Assembly: GCA_903838565.1 (NCBI GenBank)
Contig: CAILZB010000126.1
Location: 1 to 63,677 of the forward strand
Source: an uncultured beta proteobacterium
Lineage (GTDB): Bacteria; Pseudomonadota; Gammaproteobacteria; Burkholderiales; Burkholderiaceae_C
Reading direction: 5' to 3'
DNA: 63,677 bases
Part shown: one piece after another, positions 53,587 through 63,449 of the stretch
How the letters are laid out: each line of letters starts with the position of its first letter
Numbering within the stretch: the stretch's first letter is position 1
Position numbers and translations under genes: made by a program
The notes under the pieces: generated by a model
Seen by the model: the letters and a program-made list of their open reading frames with translations, nothing else
Told to the model about the DNA's origin: nothing
Database searches by the model: none

Positions 53587-54240
53587 TCAGTACTCGACCG
53601 GCAGCGGGTCGAGCGAACGCCAAATATACCAAGTCGCCACACTGCAGTACGGCGCCCAGGCGGCGGCCACTTCGCGCGCGTCGCTGCGGCTCACGGCTTC
53701 ACCGGAAAAGTAGTTGCGGCTGATGCCGTTGATCAGGCCCACGTCGTCCAGCGGCAGGATGTTGGGGCGCATCAGGTGAAAGATCAGAAACATCTCCGCC
53801 GTCCAGCGACCGATGCCGCGGATCGCCACCAGCTCGGCGATGATGGCTTCATCGTCCATGCTCGACCAATCCTTGACGTGCAGCGTGCCGGCGTCGAAAT
53901 GCAAGGCCAGATCGACCAGGTATTCCACCTTGCGCGCGGAAAGACCGGCGGCACGCATGTCGTCCACCTTGAGCTTGAGCACATTGCCCGCGCTCATCTT
54001 GCGCGGCAGCACGACAAAGCGCTCCCACACCGTCTGCGCCGCCTTCACCGAAATCTGCTGACCCACGATGCTGCGCGCCAGCGTCACGAAGGCGTCGCCG
54101 CGCGACTGCAGGCAGGCGTCGCCAAACTGGGGAATGAGACGCTTCATGACCCGGTCCTTGCGCGCCAGGTGGCGGCACGCATCCGACCAGTAGTCGGGGG
54201 TGAAGACCGTGGCAGCCGTCGGCTTGACAACGGCCATCAT
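53587..54240 (-). CDS. DNA-3-methyladenine glycosylase II family (HhH-GPD)
   Basis: Removes alkylated bases in base excision repair. The 217-residue protein has [19 protein letters not shown], the helix-hairpin-helix [20 protein letters not shown], and the catalytic Asp in [14 protein letters not shown]. It lacks the extra N-terminal domain of E. coli AlkA, so it is of the compact AlkA/MAG type. The start is one of two adjacent ATG codons (54240 or 54237). It lies 14 bp before accA and 46 bp after cysS on the same strand. Confidence 0.93.
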   Translation of the reverse strand: MMAVVKPTAATVFTPDYWSDACRHLARKDRVMKRLIPQFGDACLQSRGDAFVTLARSIVGQQISVKAAQTVWERFVVLPRKMSAGNVLKLKVDDMRAAGLSARKVEYLVDLALHFDAGTLHVKDWSSMDDEAIIAELVAIRGIGRWTAEMFLIFHLMRPNILPLDDVGLINGISRNYFSGEAVSRSDAREVAAAWAPYCSVATWYIWRSLDPLPVEY

Positions 54241-54286
54241 GCTGACCCACTTTTCTTGGCCGCAGCTTGCGACTGCATGACGGCGC

Positions 54287-55663
<1,377 letters not shown>

Positions 55664-55859
55664 GAAATCCATCACGGTGCTGGCCACTGCGCATGCCAAA
55701 GCATGGCGCGGGGCCTGGGCACCTTTTTATAAAAATCGATTGTGTGTGGGTGAAGCGGGCAACAGGGGCAGGAAATCCGCCCCGTGGGCTACAATAAAAC
55801 GCAGTATAAAGCCCCGCTCAGGCTTTCAAGGCGCACCCCCCAGCCACCCCGGTTCTCAA

Positions 55860-56405
55860 ATGTCCTTTTCGCGCTCTGTGCTCTCTCCTCTCGTTACCCT
55901 GCTTGTGCTGCTGGTGGGCCTGTTCGCGGGCGCCGCGCACGCTGACGTGTACACCGACGTGAGCCAATTGCTGCGCGACGGCAAGCGCGACGAAGCGCTC
56001 GGCGCCGCACAGGCTTACATCGCGTCCCAGCCGCGCGACCCGCAGATGCGCTTCATTCTGGGCGTGATTCAGAGTGAATCCGGACAGGCCGCGCAGGCGA
56101 TGCAAACCTTCACGCTGTTGACGCAGGAATACCCGGAACTGCCCGAGCCCTACAACAACCTGGCGGTGCTGCTGGCCGCGCAGAACCAGTTTGACCAGGC
56201 GCGCTCGGCTCTGGAGTCGGCCATCCGGGCCAATCCCGAATACGCCACGGCGCACGAAAATCTGGGCGACGTTTACGCCAAACTGGCCGCTCTTTCTTAC
56301 GGCAAGTCGCTGCAACTCGATCCAGCGCACTCAAGTGCGGCGCCCAAACTGGCGCTGATTCGGCAACTGCTGGCGCCTGCGTCCAGACCGCCAAAGTCTC
56401 CCTGA
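55860..56405 (+). CDS. Secreted TPR-repeat protein
   Basis: A 181-residue protein with a signal peptide (SPLVTLLVLLVGLFAGAAHA) and about three TPR units (QLLRDGKRDEALGAAQAYI, MRFILGVIQSESGQAAQAMQ, EPYNNLAVLLAAQNQFDQA). TPR proteins of this sort scaffold periplasmic protein contacts; the partner is unknown. It lies about 53 bp before the periplasmic cyclophilin gene, so a joint role in periplasmic protein folding or assembly is possible. Its first ATG after the TACAAT box at 55790 was chosen. Confidence 0.87.
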   Translation: MSFSRSVLSPLVTLLVLLVGLFAGAAHADVYTDVSQLLRDGKRDEALGAAQAYIASQPRDPQMRFILGVIQSESGQAAQAMQTFTLLTQEYPELPEPYNNLAVLLAAQNQFDQARSALESAIRANPEYATAHENLGDVYAKLAALSYGKSLQLDPAHSSAAPKLALIRQLLAPASRPPKSP

Positions 56406-56458
56406 AATCGGCACTCCTCACCTCTGACCTGCAACCTTTCTTCAACCGGAGTCCTGCC

Positions 56459-57142
56459 TTGAATTCGAACCGTTTTTCCTTGATTCGTCGCACCCTGGTC
56501 GCTGGCTTGGCCGTCGTCACCATCGCGGGGCAGGCGTGGGCACAGAACGCACCCCGGGTGAAATTCGTCACATCGGCAGGTGACTTCGTGGTCGAGGTCT
56601 ATCCCGACAAGGCGCCCAAGACGGTGGAAAATTTTCTGCAGTACGTGAAGGACAAGCATTACGACGGCACCATCTTCCACCGGGTCATCAACGACTTCAT
56701 GGTGCAGGGCGGCGGCTTCACCACCGCGTACGAGGAAAAGAAGACGCGCGCGGCGGTGCAGCACGAAGGCCGCGAGGCCTTGGCCAAGGGCTTGAAGAAC
56801 GTGGTCGGCACGCTCGCCATGGCGCGCACCAGCGACCCTCAGTCGGCCACGGCGCAGTTCTTCATCAACGTCAAGGACAACGCCTTCCTGGACCCGACGC
56901 TGATCCCGCCTGGCGACCCGGTGCCCAAGTTCGAGTACCAGGGCCGCGTCTATGAGAACACGCCGCGCGCCAGCCTCGTCAACTCCCCGGCACTGTTCGG
57001 CTACACGGTGTTCGGCAAGGTTGTCAGCGGCATGGACATCGTGAACAAAATGAAGACCGTTCCCACGGGTGCCGGCGGCCCGTTCCCCAGCGACGTCCCC
57101 AAAACCCCCATCGTCATCACTTCCGCAACCCTCGTTAAATAA
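56459..57142 (+). CDS. ppiA: Periplasmic peptidyl-prolyl cis-trans isomerase (cyclophilin A type)
   Basis: A 227-residue cyclophilin exported by an N-terminal signal peptide (RRTLVAGLAVVTIAGQAWAQ). It starts at TTG 56459 with GGAG 8 bases before. The catalytic motif is FHRVINDFMVQGGG; the Trp found in human cyclophilin A is absent, as in other bacterial enzymes. MARTSDPQSATAQFFINV and FGKVVSGMDIV complete the fold. A Pro-rich insertion (FLDPTLIPPGDPVPKFEYQG) is present. It is followed by the cytosolic form after 6 bp, suggesting duplication. Confidence 0.95.
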   Translation: MNSNRFSLIRRTLVAGLAVVTIAGQAWAQNAPRVKFVTSAGDFVVEVYPDKAPKTVENFLQYVKDKHYDGTIFHRVINDFMVQGGGFTTAYEEKKTRAAVQHEGREALAKGLKNVVGTLAMARTSDPQSATAQFFINVKDNAFLDPTLIPPGDPVPKFEYQGRVYENTPRASLVNSPALFGYTVFGKVVSGMDIVNKMKTVPTGAGGPFPSDVPKTPIVITSATLVK

Positions 57143-57148
57143 GAAACC

Positions 57149-57655
57149 ATGAGCAATCCACAAGTCCAACTCCACGTCACCGACTACGGCGTCATCACCC
57201 TTGAACTCGACGCCGAGAAGGCCCCCAAGTCCACGGCCAACTTCCTGAGCTACGTGGCCAAGGGCCACTACGACAACACCATCTTTCACCGCGTCATTCC
57301 GGGCTTCATGGTTCAGGGCGGAGGCTTTGAGCCCGGCATGCAGCAAAAACCGTGCGACGCGCCGATCGAGAATGAAGCCAACAACGGCCTGAAGAACGCC
57401 AACTACACGGTGGCCATGGCGCGCACCTCGGATCCGCATTCCGCCACGGCGCAGTTCTTCCTGAATGTGGCTGACAACGGCTTCCTGAACCACACCGCTC
57501 CCACGGCTTCGGGCTGGGGCTACACGGTGTTCGGCAAGGTGGTCTCGGGCGCCGACGTGGTCGACAAGATCAAGGCCGTGGCCACCGGTCGCAAGGGTCA
57601 TCACGACGACGTGCCCAAGACCGACGTAGTGATTGAAAAAGCCGTCGCGCTCTGA
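57149..57655 (+). CDS. ppiB: Cytoplasmic peptidyl-prolyl cis-trans isomerase (cyclophilin B type)
   Basis: A 168-residue cyclophilin without a signal peptide. Catalytic motif [17 protein letters not shown], then [19 protein letters not shown] and [14 protein letters not shown]. It accelerates proline isomerisation in folding proteins. Two bases spell a tandem pair with ppiA, and it is followed by lpxH after 17 bp, so all four genes from 55860 to 58467 may form one transcript. Confidence 0.96.
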   Translation: MSNPQVQLHVTDYGVITLELDAEKAPKSTANFLSYVAKGHYDNTIFHRVIPGFMVQGGGFEPGMQQKPCDAPIENEANNGLKNANYTVAMARTSDPHSATAQFFLNVADNGFLNHTAPTASGWGYTVFGKVVSGADVVDKIKAVATGRKGHHDDVPKTDVVIEKAVAL

Positions 57656-57672
57656 CGCCTGCTGCTCATCGC

Positions 57673-58467
57673 ATGTCCGCGACCCTGCCCCGGCTGACCG
57701 AGCTCATCGCACCGGCCAGCTGGCGCAGGGTCGACTTCATTTCGGACCTGCATCTGCATGCGACGGATGAAGCCACCTTCCGTGCCTGGCAGCAGTATCT
57801 GAGCCGCACCTCAACCGACGCCGTGTTCATGCTGGGCGACCTGTTTGAAGCCTGGGTCGGCGACGACGCGGCGCTGGAGTTTCCCGCTTCGTTCGAGGCC
57901 CGTTGCGCCGAGGTGCTGCGCGGCGCGGCCCGGCGCATGCCGCTGTTTTTCATGCACGGCAACCGCGATTTTCTGGTGGGCAGCGATTTCCTGGGCCACT
58001 GCGAGACCCAGTTCCTGCAGGATCCCACCGTGCTGGCGTTTGCCTCAGAGCGTTGGCTGCTGACCCACGGCGACGCGCTGTGCCTGGCCGACACCGACTA
58101 CCAACAGTTTCGCCAGCAGGTGCGCGATCCTGCCTGGCAACAGGCCTTTCTGGCGCGGCCACTGGCGCAGCGCCAGCACATCGCACGCGAACTGCGCGAA
58201 CAAAGCCAACAGGTCCAACGGGCCGCCGAAACCTACGCCGACGTGGACGCTGCAGCGGCTTGCGAATGGCTTGACGCGGCGCAGGCTGGCAGCATGATCC
58301 ACGGCCACACCCATCGCCCTGCCGTGCACGAGCTGGAACAGGGACGGCAGCGCTGGGTGCTGAGCGACTGGGATTGCAGTGCGGCGGCGCCACGCTCGCA
58401 GGTGCTGCGCCTGGAGTGCGCCAACGGGCAGACGACACTGCGCAGGATCGCGCCAGCGTCGGCCTGA
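57673..58467 (+). CDS. lpxH: UDP-2,3-diacylglucosamine diphosphatase
   Basis: Hydrolyses UDP-2,3-diacylglucosamine to lipid X in lipid A synthesis at the membrane surface. The 264-residue calcineurin-like phosphatase has all metal motifs: FISDLHLHA (DxH), MLGDLFEAWVGDD (GDxxE), FMHGNRDFLVG (GNRD), LTHGDALCLADTDYQQFR and HGHTHRPAVHEL (GHTH). About 15 residues at the N-terminus precede the core. Followed by mtfA after 14 bp. Confidence 0.96.
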   Translation: MSATLPRLTELIAPASWRRVDFISDLHLHATDEATFRAWQQYLSRTSTDAVFMLGDLFEAWVGDDAALEFPASFEARCAEVLRGAARRMPLFFMHGNRDFLVGSDFLGHCETQFLQDPTVLAFASERWLLTHGDALCLADTDYQQFRQQVRDPAWQQAFLARPLAQRQHIARELREQSQQVQRAAETYADVDAAAACEWLDAAQAGSMIHGHTHRPAVHELEQGRQRWVLSDWDCSAAAPRSQVLRLECANGQTTLRRIAPASA

Positions 58468-58481
58468 CACGCTGCACCGTC

Positions 58482-59312
58482 ATGTGGAACCGGCTGGCGC
58501 GCTGGCTTTTCCCCGGTCGCCAGCGCGCTGCCGCCATCGACCCCGCCTCGTGGCGTGCGACCTTGCAGGATCATGACTTTCTGGCAGCACTGAATGCATC
58601 GGAGCAGTTCGCACTGCGCCAGCTATGCGCTGAATTCCTGCGGCGAAAGCAGTTCCACGGCGCGCAAGGTCTGGTCATCACGGATGGGATGGCGCTGGCG
58701 ATCGCCGCACAGGCCTGTCTGCCGCTGCTGCATCTGGAACAGGGTGCATCACCGGCGAAGCTGCTGCGCTGGTACGACGACTTTGTCGGCATCGTGCTGC
58801 ATCCAGCCGAAGTGGTGGCCGTGCGAGAAACCGTGGACGAGGCCGGCGTCGTGCACCAGTACGCCGAAGTCCTGGCGGGTGAAGCCATGGATCAAGGGCC
58901 GGTGATGCTGAACTGGCACGACGTGGCGCGCTCGAACGCGACCGCGTCCGAGGGCTACAACCTGGTGATCCATGAGTTCGCCCACAAGCTGGAATTGCGC
59001 GACGGCCAAAGCAACGGCGGCCCTCCCCTGCCCCGTGGCTTCCTCGGAACAACGTCCTCTGCAGCGGCACGCGCGGCCTGGCGGGCGGTCATGCAGCCCG
59101 CGTATGAGGGGTTTCGCGAGCAGGTGATCAAGGCCGAGCGCTTTGGCGGCGCCGCGCCCTGGATGGACGCCTACGCCGCCGAGTCGCTGTCGGAATTTTT
59201 TGCCGTCGCGTGCGAAGCCTACTTCGTGCAGCGCGAGCGCTTCACCCAGGACTTCCCGGGCTTGCGCCAGCTGTTTGACGCGTTCTTCTTCAACGCTTCA
59301 GTAAAACCTTGA
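58482..59312 (+). CDS. mtfA: MtfA-type zinc-dependent peptidase (M90)
   Basis: A 276-residue soluble metallopeptidase. Zinc motif VIHEFAHKLELRDG (HExxH) and the distal Glu in AESLSEFFAVACEAYF. LHPAEVVAVRE and GPVMLNWHDV match E. coli MtfA, which binds the glucose repressor Mlc and has aminopeptidase activity. No Mlc homologue is in the window. The start at 58482 was chosen since the upstream frame overlaps lpxH. Its 3' end overlaps the DUF349 gene by 23 bp in convergent orientation. Confidence 0.92.
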   Translation: MWNRLARWLFPGRQRAAAIDPASWRATLQDHDFLAALNASEQFALRQLCAEFLRRKQFHGAQGLVITDGMALAIAAQACLPLLHLEQGASPAKLLRWYDDFVGIVLHPAEVVAVRETVDEAGVVHQYAEVLAGEAMDQGPVMLNWHDVARSNATASEGYNLVIHEFAHKLELRDGQSNGGPPLPRGFLGTTSSAAARAAWRAVMQPAYEGFREQVIKAERFGGAAPWMDAYAAESLSEFFAVACEAYFVQRERFTQDFPGLRQLFDAFFFNASVKP

Positions 59313-62028
59313 GCACGCCCTGCAGACGCCTTGCCTTGGCCTCGTCGAAGGCGTTGGCCATCAGCCGCGCGGCGTCCTGACCCCAGGTCTGTGCGGGCGC
59401 CGGGTCGTTGCGGCGCGTCAGCAGCTGCAGCTGCAGCATGCGACGCTCGTTCAGGTGTTCGGCCGGCGTCGGCACCTCGGCTGCCATCTCCAGGCGCAAT
59501 AAGGCCTGGGCGGCACCGGCATCGTCTGCCTTGGGCGCGCTACCCAGGGCCTGAATCCAGCTGCTGCGCACCGGCGCAGCCACGCGTGGCCCGAAGTCCT
59601 GGGCGCTGGGGACGAGCGCAGCGTCACGCTTTTCCCAGGCGGTCAATAGCTGCGTCAAGGCCTCGCCGTGGGCTTGGGCGGCAAGCTTCTTCAGCGCGAA
59701 TTCGGCACGCTCCAATGCGTCGCGCTGCGCCCGGAACGCGGCGTCGCCCAGGCGAGGGCCGCGGTCTTCCATCGGTGGGCGATCGCCAAAGCGGGGGCCG
59801 CGGTCGCCGAAGGACGGGCGTGCGCCGTCGCGGGAGTCGGGTCGCGGACCGCGTGAATCAGAGCGTTCGCCCGGCCGGCCGCCACGGCTCGGGGCCGCGG
59901 GTTCGGACTTTCTCATGCCGGGCCGGTCGTCGCCACGCATGGCAATCACCGGCTTGGCGGGTTTGGGCGGCGCAACGGGCGCAGCAGGCTCGAGCGACGC
60001 CTCGACATCAGATCCTGCATCTGCAACGGGTTCGCCGCTCAAGGACGGCTCAGCCGCTGTCGGCGCGGGGGCTTCAACCTGCGGCACCGCAGCCGCAGCC
60101 GAGGCCGCCTGATTTGCCGCCAGGGTTTGGCCCCGGATGGCGGCGTCCAGTGCAGCCATGGCGCTGCGGATCGCGCTGGCCTCGCCCTTGGCGTTGGCCG
60201 CCTCCAGCGCCTTGGCTGCGTCCAGCACCGTGCGATCGTGCTCGCCCAGGGCGGCCGAGGCTTTTTCGCGCTCCAGCGTCTTGCGGTTGAAGGCGTCGTC
60301 TATCGGCTTGCGAAACGCGTCCCACAGCTTTTGCTCGTGTCGGCGTTCCAGCGGCACTGCGTGTGCTTCGGCCTGCCAGCGCTGCTGCAGTGCCTTGACC
60401 GAGTCGATGTGCAGCATTGGCGCAGCGCCCAACAGCTTGGCCTCCTCGATCATCGCGTGGCGCTGCTCCAGACTGAGCTTTTGCAGTTCCTCCAATGGTG
60501 CTGCGGCCGACGAAATGGCTTCCAGCCACAGGGGCTGCAACTCTGCAAAGGCCTTTTCGCTCAGATGCCCGGCCTCGCGCCAGCGGTCGCCAAACTGATG
60601 CAGGCTGCGGCTCACGGCCTTCCAGTCGTGCGCGCGCCCATCCTGCGGCGTCGCATTGGCGGCAGCCCAGGCCTTCACCTCCTCGATCAGCGCCAGGCGC
60701 TGCGCGCGGTGCTCGGCAGCCTCGGCCTTGAGTTTGTCCAGCCAGGCTTCCACCACCTTGTGCGCCTCGTTGCAGGCCTCGTCAAAGCGCTTCCACAGCG
60801 CGTGGTTGGGCACGCCGCCCTGGTCGGTCTGCTTCCACTGCTCGCGCAGCGCGCGCAGCGTCTCCTGCATCTTGCGTCCACCCATGGCCTGGCCTTCGGG
60901 GCGCTTGAGCAGCCCTTCTGCCTTGGCCACCAGTTCCTCGCGCAGCTGATCGGCGCGCCAGCGTTGCCAGCCTTCGAGTTCGCCGGCGGCGGCGAGCGCC
61001 GCGTGGGCCTGCGCTTCGAGCTTGTCGTCGATCAGCTTGACGTTTTCCTTGAGCGCGTTGCGCAGCGCAGCGGCGGCACCGGCACTGGCCTTGCCGTGGC
61101 CTTCGGCCACTTCCTGCTCCACCTTGTGCAGCGTTTCCTGCACCTTCTTCGTCGCCTTGGCGCGCATTTCCTTCAGAACTTCGGGGTCGATGCGGGGCCG
61201 TTGCACGGCGGGTTCGGGCTCAGCCGCCACGCCGCGCGCAGCGCGCAACTCGTCCGCCCAAACACGCACTGGCGGCAATGGCGCAGCGGCGTCTTCGGCT
61301 GCGGCCACGGTGATCGCGACGGCGGCCTGAAACGCCGACCACACGACGCCCAACTGGCTCTGGGATGATTCCAGCAAGGGCGGGAACTTGGCGTCAACGC
61401 TGCTCCAGTTGGCATCGGTCGTCAGGGCTTGCGCCTGCGTCTTCCAGTGCTCGACGTCGCTCCCCAACACGTCGAGTGCTGCCTGGGCGTCCTTCCAGCT
61501 CTTGGTGGACAGCACCTCGATGCGTTGCGCCAGCAGCACAGCGGCCTCGCGCTGCACCTGCGTGCGGTGCTGCAGGTCTTCGATGACCTTCACCCGCTCG
61601 GCCAGTTGCAGCTTGACCGTGGCCAGCGGCTCGCGGCTCAGCGGTGCGCCGGCCTTGGCGGCGTCGCGCTGCCAGGCCAGGGCATCGGCGATGTTGATCT
61701 TGACCTGTGTCAGCAGCGTTTGTGCCTTCTCGGCCCATTCGGCCGCCAGCGCCTCTTGCCCCTTGGCCCGGCGCAGTTCGTCCAGCTTTTCACGCAGCGG
61801 CTTGGCCGCGCCCTTGTCCTTGACGCTGAGTTCCTTGAACACTTCCTGCATCTTTTCAGCACTGGGGTCGCTGGCCAGCCACTGGCGTACCCGGGCCGTG
61901 CGTTCGCCCGACGTGGCAGCGGAAAAAGCGCCGCCGGTCAAAGCGTCCAGGGGATGGGGTTCATGGGCCTTGGGGGACACGGGAGTCACTTCGGGCGTTT
62001 CAGTCTTGGCAAAAGGGAAGCGGATCAT
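59290..62028 (-). CDS. DUF349 domain protein with RG-rich linker
   Basis: A 912-residue cytoplasmic protein rich in charged helices. DUF349-type repeats, each ending with a patterned W..F region, are seen around residues 350-640: LREQWKQTDQGGVPNHALWK, FGDRWREAGHLSEKAFAELQ and LQQRWQAEAHAVPLERRHEQ. A low-complexity segment at about 715-775 (RGDDRPGMRK, RGGRPGERSDSRGPRPDS, FGDRGPRFGDRP) is Arg/Gly/Asp-rich and likely disordered. The N-terminal 300 residues form coiled-coil-like helices. Function is unknown; DUF349 proteins are sometimes linked to the ribosome or nucleic acids. Ends 23 bp inside mtfA. Confidence 0.82.
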   Translation of the reverse strand: MIRFPFAKTETPEVTPVSPKAHEPHPLDALTGGAFSAATSGERTARVRQWLASDPSAEKMQEVFKELSVKDKGAAKPLREKLDELRRAKGQEALAAEWAEKAQTLLTQVKINIADALAWQRDAAKAGAPLSREPLATVKLQLAERVKVIEDLQHRTQVQREAAVLLAQRIEVLSTKSWKDAQAALDVLGSDVEHWKTQAQALTTDANWSSVDAKFPPLLESSQSQLGVVWSAFQAAVAITVAAAEDAAAPLPPVRVWADELRAARGVAAEPEPAVQRPRIDPEVLKEMRAKATKKVQETLHKVEQEVAEGHGKASAGAAAALRNALKENVKLIDDKLEAQAHAALAAAGELEGWQRWRADQLREELVAKAEGLLKRPEGQAMGGRKMQETLRALREQWKQTDQGGVPNHALWKRFDEACNEAHKVVEAWLDKLKAEAAEHRAQRLALIEEVKAWAAANATPQDGRAHDWKAVSRSLHQFGDRWREAGHLSEKAFAELQPLWLEAISSAAAPLEELQKLSLEQRHAMIEEAKLLGAAPMLHIDSVKALQQRWQAEAHAVPLERRHEQKLWDAFRKPIDDAFNRKTLEREKASAALGEHDRTVLDAAKALEAANAKGEASAIRSAMAALDAAIRGQTLAANQAASAAAAVPQVEAPAPTAAEPSLSGEPVADAGSDVEASLEPAAPVAPPKPAKPVIAMRGDDRPGMRKSEPAAPSRGGRPGERSDSRGPRPDSRDGARPSFGDRGPRFGDRPPMEDRGPRLGDAAFRAQRDALERAEFALKKLAAQAHGEALTQLLTAWEKRDAALVPSAQDFGPRVAAPVRSSWIQALGSAPKADDAGAAQALLRLEMAAEVPTPAEHLNERRMLQLQLLTRRNDPAPAQTWGQDAARLMANAFDEAKARRLQGVLKVLLKR

Positions 62029-62195
62029 AGGATTGGAATGAAGAGGCAGGCGCAAAGTCGCAGCGGGTATTGTCGCTGTTATCCAGCGCCGCACGAAACA
62101 CGGGAAAGCGGCCTTCGCCTTGGCGAAATGAAGACCTGAAGAAAGTCCTCCAGAAAGGACCTATCGGCATAGAAGTGAAAACCATAACATTTTTT

Positions 62196-62224
62196 AAGGA
62201 ATAACAAAGCCGTTTGTTATCCTT
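62196..62224. promoter_or_regulatory. Inverted repeat overlapping a -35-like element
   Basis: AAGGAATAACAAA-GCCG-TTTGTTATCCTT; the arms match except for one extra A on the left. The right arm runs into TTGACT (62223-62228), and CAAAAT (62246-62251) follows at 17 bp as a possible -10 box. It may be an operator for the transglycosylase gene. Confidence 0.5.
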
Positions 62225-62259
62225 GACTTGATATGACGATTCACCCAAAATCCGCCCGT

Positions 62260-62435
62260 GCCCTAGAAACCTAGGGACAACCCGTATCCGCTGCCGAACC
62301 CGGCTAAGTCAGATCGAGGCGTCCACATGTCACGCCAAGCCGATCCTGATGGCGTATCCATCCCACGAGGGGTTGGGCCTGAGTGGCAGCGATGCCACTT
62401 GCTCGCGACCGATCCCCACGAGAAAAGGAAGTGCT
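62260..62435 (+). ncRNA. Predicted structured mRNA leader of the SLT transglycosylase (unclassified)
   Basis: Hairpins visible by eye: CCCTAG-AAAC-CTAGGG, GCCG-AACC-CGGC, GGCGT/ACGCC, GATGG/CCATC and GTGGCA-GCGA-TGCCAC. The ribosome site AAAAGGAAG and the start codon at 62436 follow. I could not place it in a known riboswitch class; the segment GCCGAACCCGGCTAAGTCAG recalls one end of the c-di-AMP (ydaO) motif, but the 5' half of that motif is missing. Confidence 0.4.
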
Positions 62436-63248
62436 ATGACAGCGTTATCAACCATGGGTCAGAGTTTTCAGCGAATCAGCTCTGCGCTGACCCGAGCTTT
62501 TTTTCAAGCGACCCACAACAGCTTTGCCCTGCTCGGTCTGGCCGTGGCTTTTGCCGTGATCACGCTGGTGGCCCGGCCCGATCTGCGCCAGTCCGGTGAA
62601 ACTCAGCTCTCCAGCTGGCTGCAACTGCGCCAGACGGAGATTCTGGGGATGAAGGTCGAGGCCGACGCGGTGGAGCGTGCCACCGTCGCCAATCCCAAGG
62701 ACCTGCCCAAGCAGCAGGCCGCCGTCGCCTTCTGGCTCAGCAAGAAATACCATATTGCACCTGAACCGCTGAGCGCCCTCGTGGTGGAGGCTTACGAAGC
62801 GGGTGCACGGGCCAAGCTCGACCCCGCGCTGGTGCTGGCCGTGATGGCGATCGAGTCGGGCTTCAACCCCTTTGCGCAGAGCCCGGTCGGTGCCCAGGGC
62901 CTGATGCAGGTGATGACTTCGGCCCATACCGACAAATTCGAGAGTTTCGGCGGCAAGTTGGCCACGTTTGATCCGCTCACCAACCTGCGCGTGGGCGTCA
63001 AGGTGCTGCAGGACTGCATTGCACGCGCCGGTTCAGTGGAGGGCGGCCTGCGTTATTACGTAGGCGCGGCCAACAACGAAGGCGATGACGGCTACTCGAG
63101 CAAGGTGCTGGCCGAATACGGCCGCTTGCAGCAAGTCGCGGCCGGCCGATCGGTTCCTCTGTCCACCCCTGGCGCCACGAACACCGTGGTGCCAGCAGTG
63201 AAGCCGCCGCTGGCCGAGGAGCGGGTGGCGCTGCTGTCAATACCCTAG
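62436..63248 (+). CDS. Lytic transglycosylase, SLT domain protein
   Basis: Cleaves peptidoglycan glycan strands. The 270-residue protein has an N-terminal hydrophobic anchor (about 26-45, ALLGLAVAFAVITLVA). The SLT domain spans residues about 125-240, with catalytic Glu in VLAVMAIESGFNPFAQSPVG, then AQGLMQVM and NLRVGVKVLQDCI. RYYVGAANNEGDDGYSSKVL closes the domain. The ATG at 62436 with AAGGAAG upstream was chosen over an upstream in-frame ATG at 62349, which lies in the leader. It precedes glyA by about 200 bp. Confidence 0.92.
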   Translation: MTALSTMGQSFQRISSALTRAFFQATHNSFALLGLAVAFAVITLVARPDLRQSGETQLSSWLQLRQTEILGMKVEADAVERATVANPKDLPKQQAAVAFWLSKKYHIAPEPLSALVVEAYEAGARAKLDPALVLAVMAIESGFNPFAQSPVGAQGLMQVMTSAHTDKFESFGGKLATFDPLTNLRVGVKVLQDCIARAGSVEGGLRYYVGAANNEGDDGYSSKVLAEYGRLQQVAAGRSVPLSTPGATNTVVPAVKPPLAEERVALLSIP

Positions 63249-63274
63249 GCGCGCAGCTCAGCTACACTTGGGGT

Positions 63275-63385
63275 GTGCGCGACTGGCGATAGGGGCGACC
63301 TGCCCTGACGTGGGATCTATACCACTGGGAAGCGCACCGTCGGCGATGTAAGTCCATGACGTTCAGCCGTTCGCCTGGGCAGCCC
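63275..63385 (+). promoter_or_regulatory. ZMP/ZTP riboswitch (pfl motif) controlling glyA
   Basis: The characteristic pieces are in order: P1 GTGCGC (63275-63280) pairs with GCGCAC (63332-63337). Then GACTGGCG, hairpin AGGGGC/GCCCT, GTGG (63310-63313) pairing with CCAC (63322-63325), and CTGGGAAGCG follow. The 3' part holds CGCCTGGGCA, where CGCC can form the pseudoknot with GGCG (63285-63288). A further hairpin GGCGGT/ACCGCC (63394-63411) may be the expression platform. ZTP accumulates when folate one-carbon units run short, so the switch would raise GlyA. Confidence 0.93.
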
Positions 63386-63449
63386 TTGCGTGAGGCGGTA
63401 GCCAAACCGCCGTTCCATGCAGGGATCCATGTCTTAAAGCACTGCCAAC

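Larger units (their letters stand above)
62029..62435. other. 407 bp intergenic region upstream of the SLT transglycosylase
   Basis: Lies between the DUF349 start (minus) and the transglycosylase start (plus). It contains an imperfect 12-13 bp inverted repeat (62196-62224), a TTGACT/CAAAAT promoter-like pair (62223-62251) and about 180 bases of predicted leader rich in short hairpins (62260-62435). No convincing small ORF was found. Confidence 0.7.

Noticed and set aside
62240..62435. c-di-AMP (ydaO) or c-di-GMP riboswitch before the transglycosylase
   Set aside because: Only a short 3'-like segment resembles ydaO and the conserved 5' half is absent; no GEMM core (GCAAACC) was found. Kept only as an unclassified leader.
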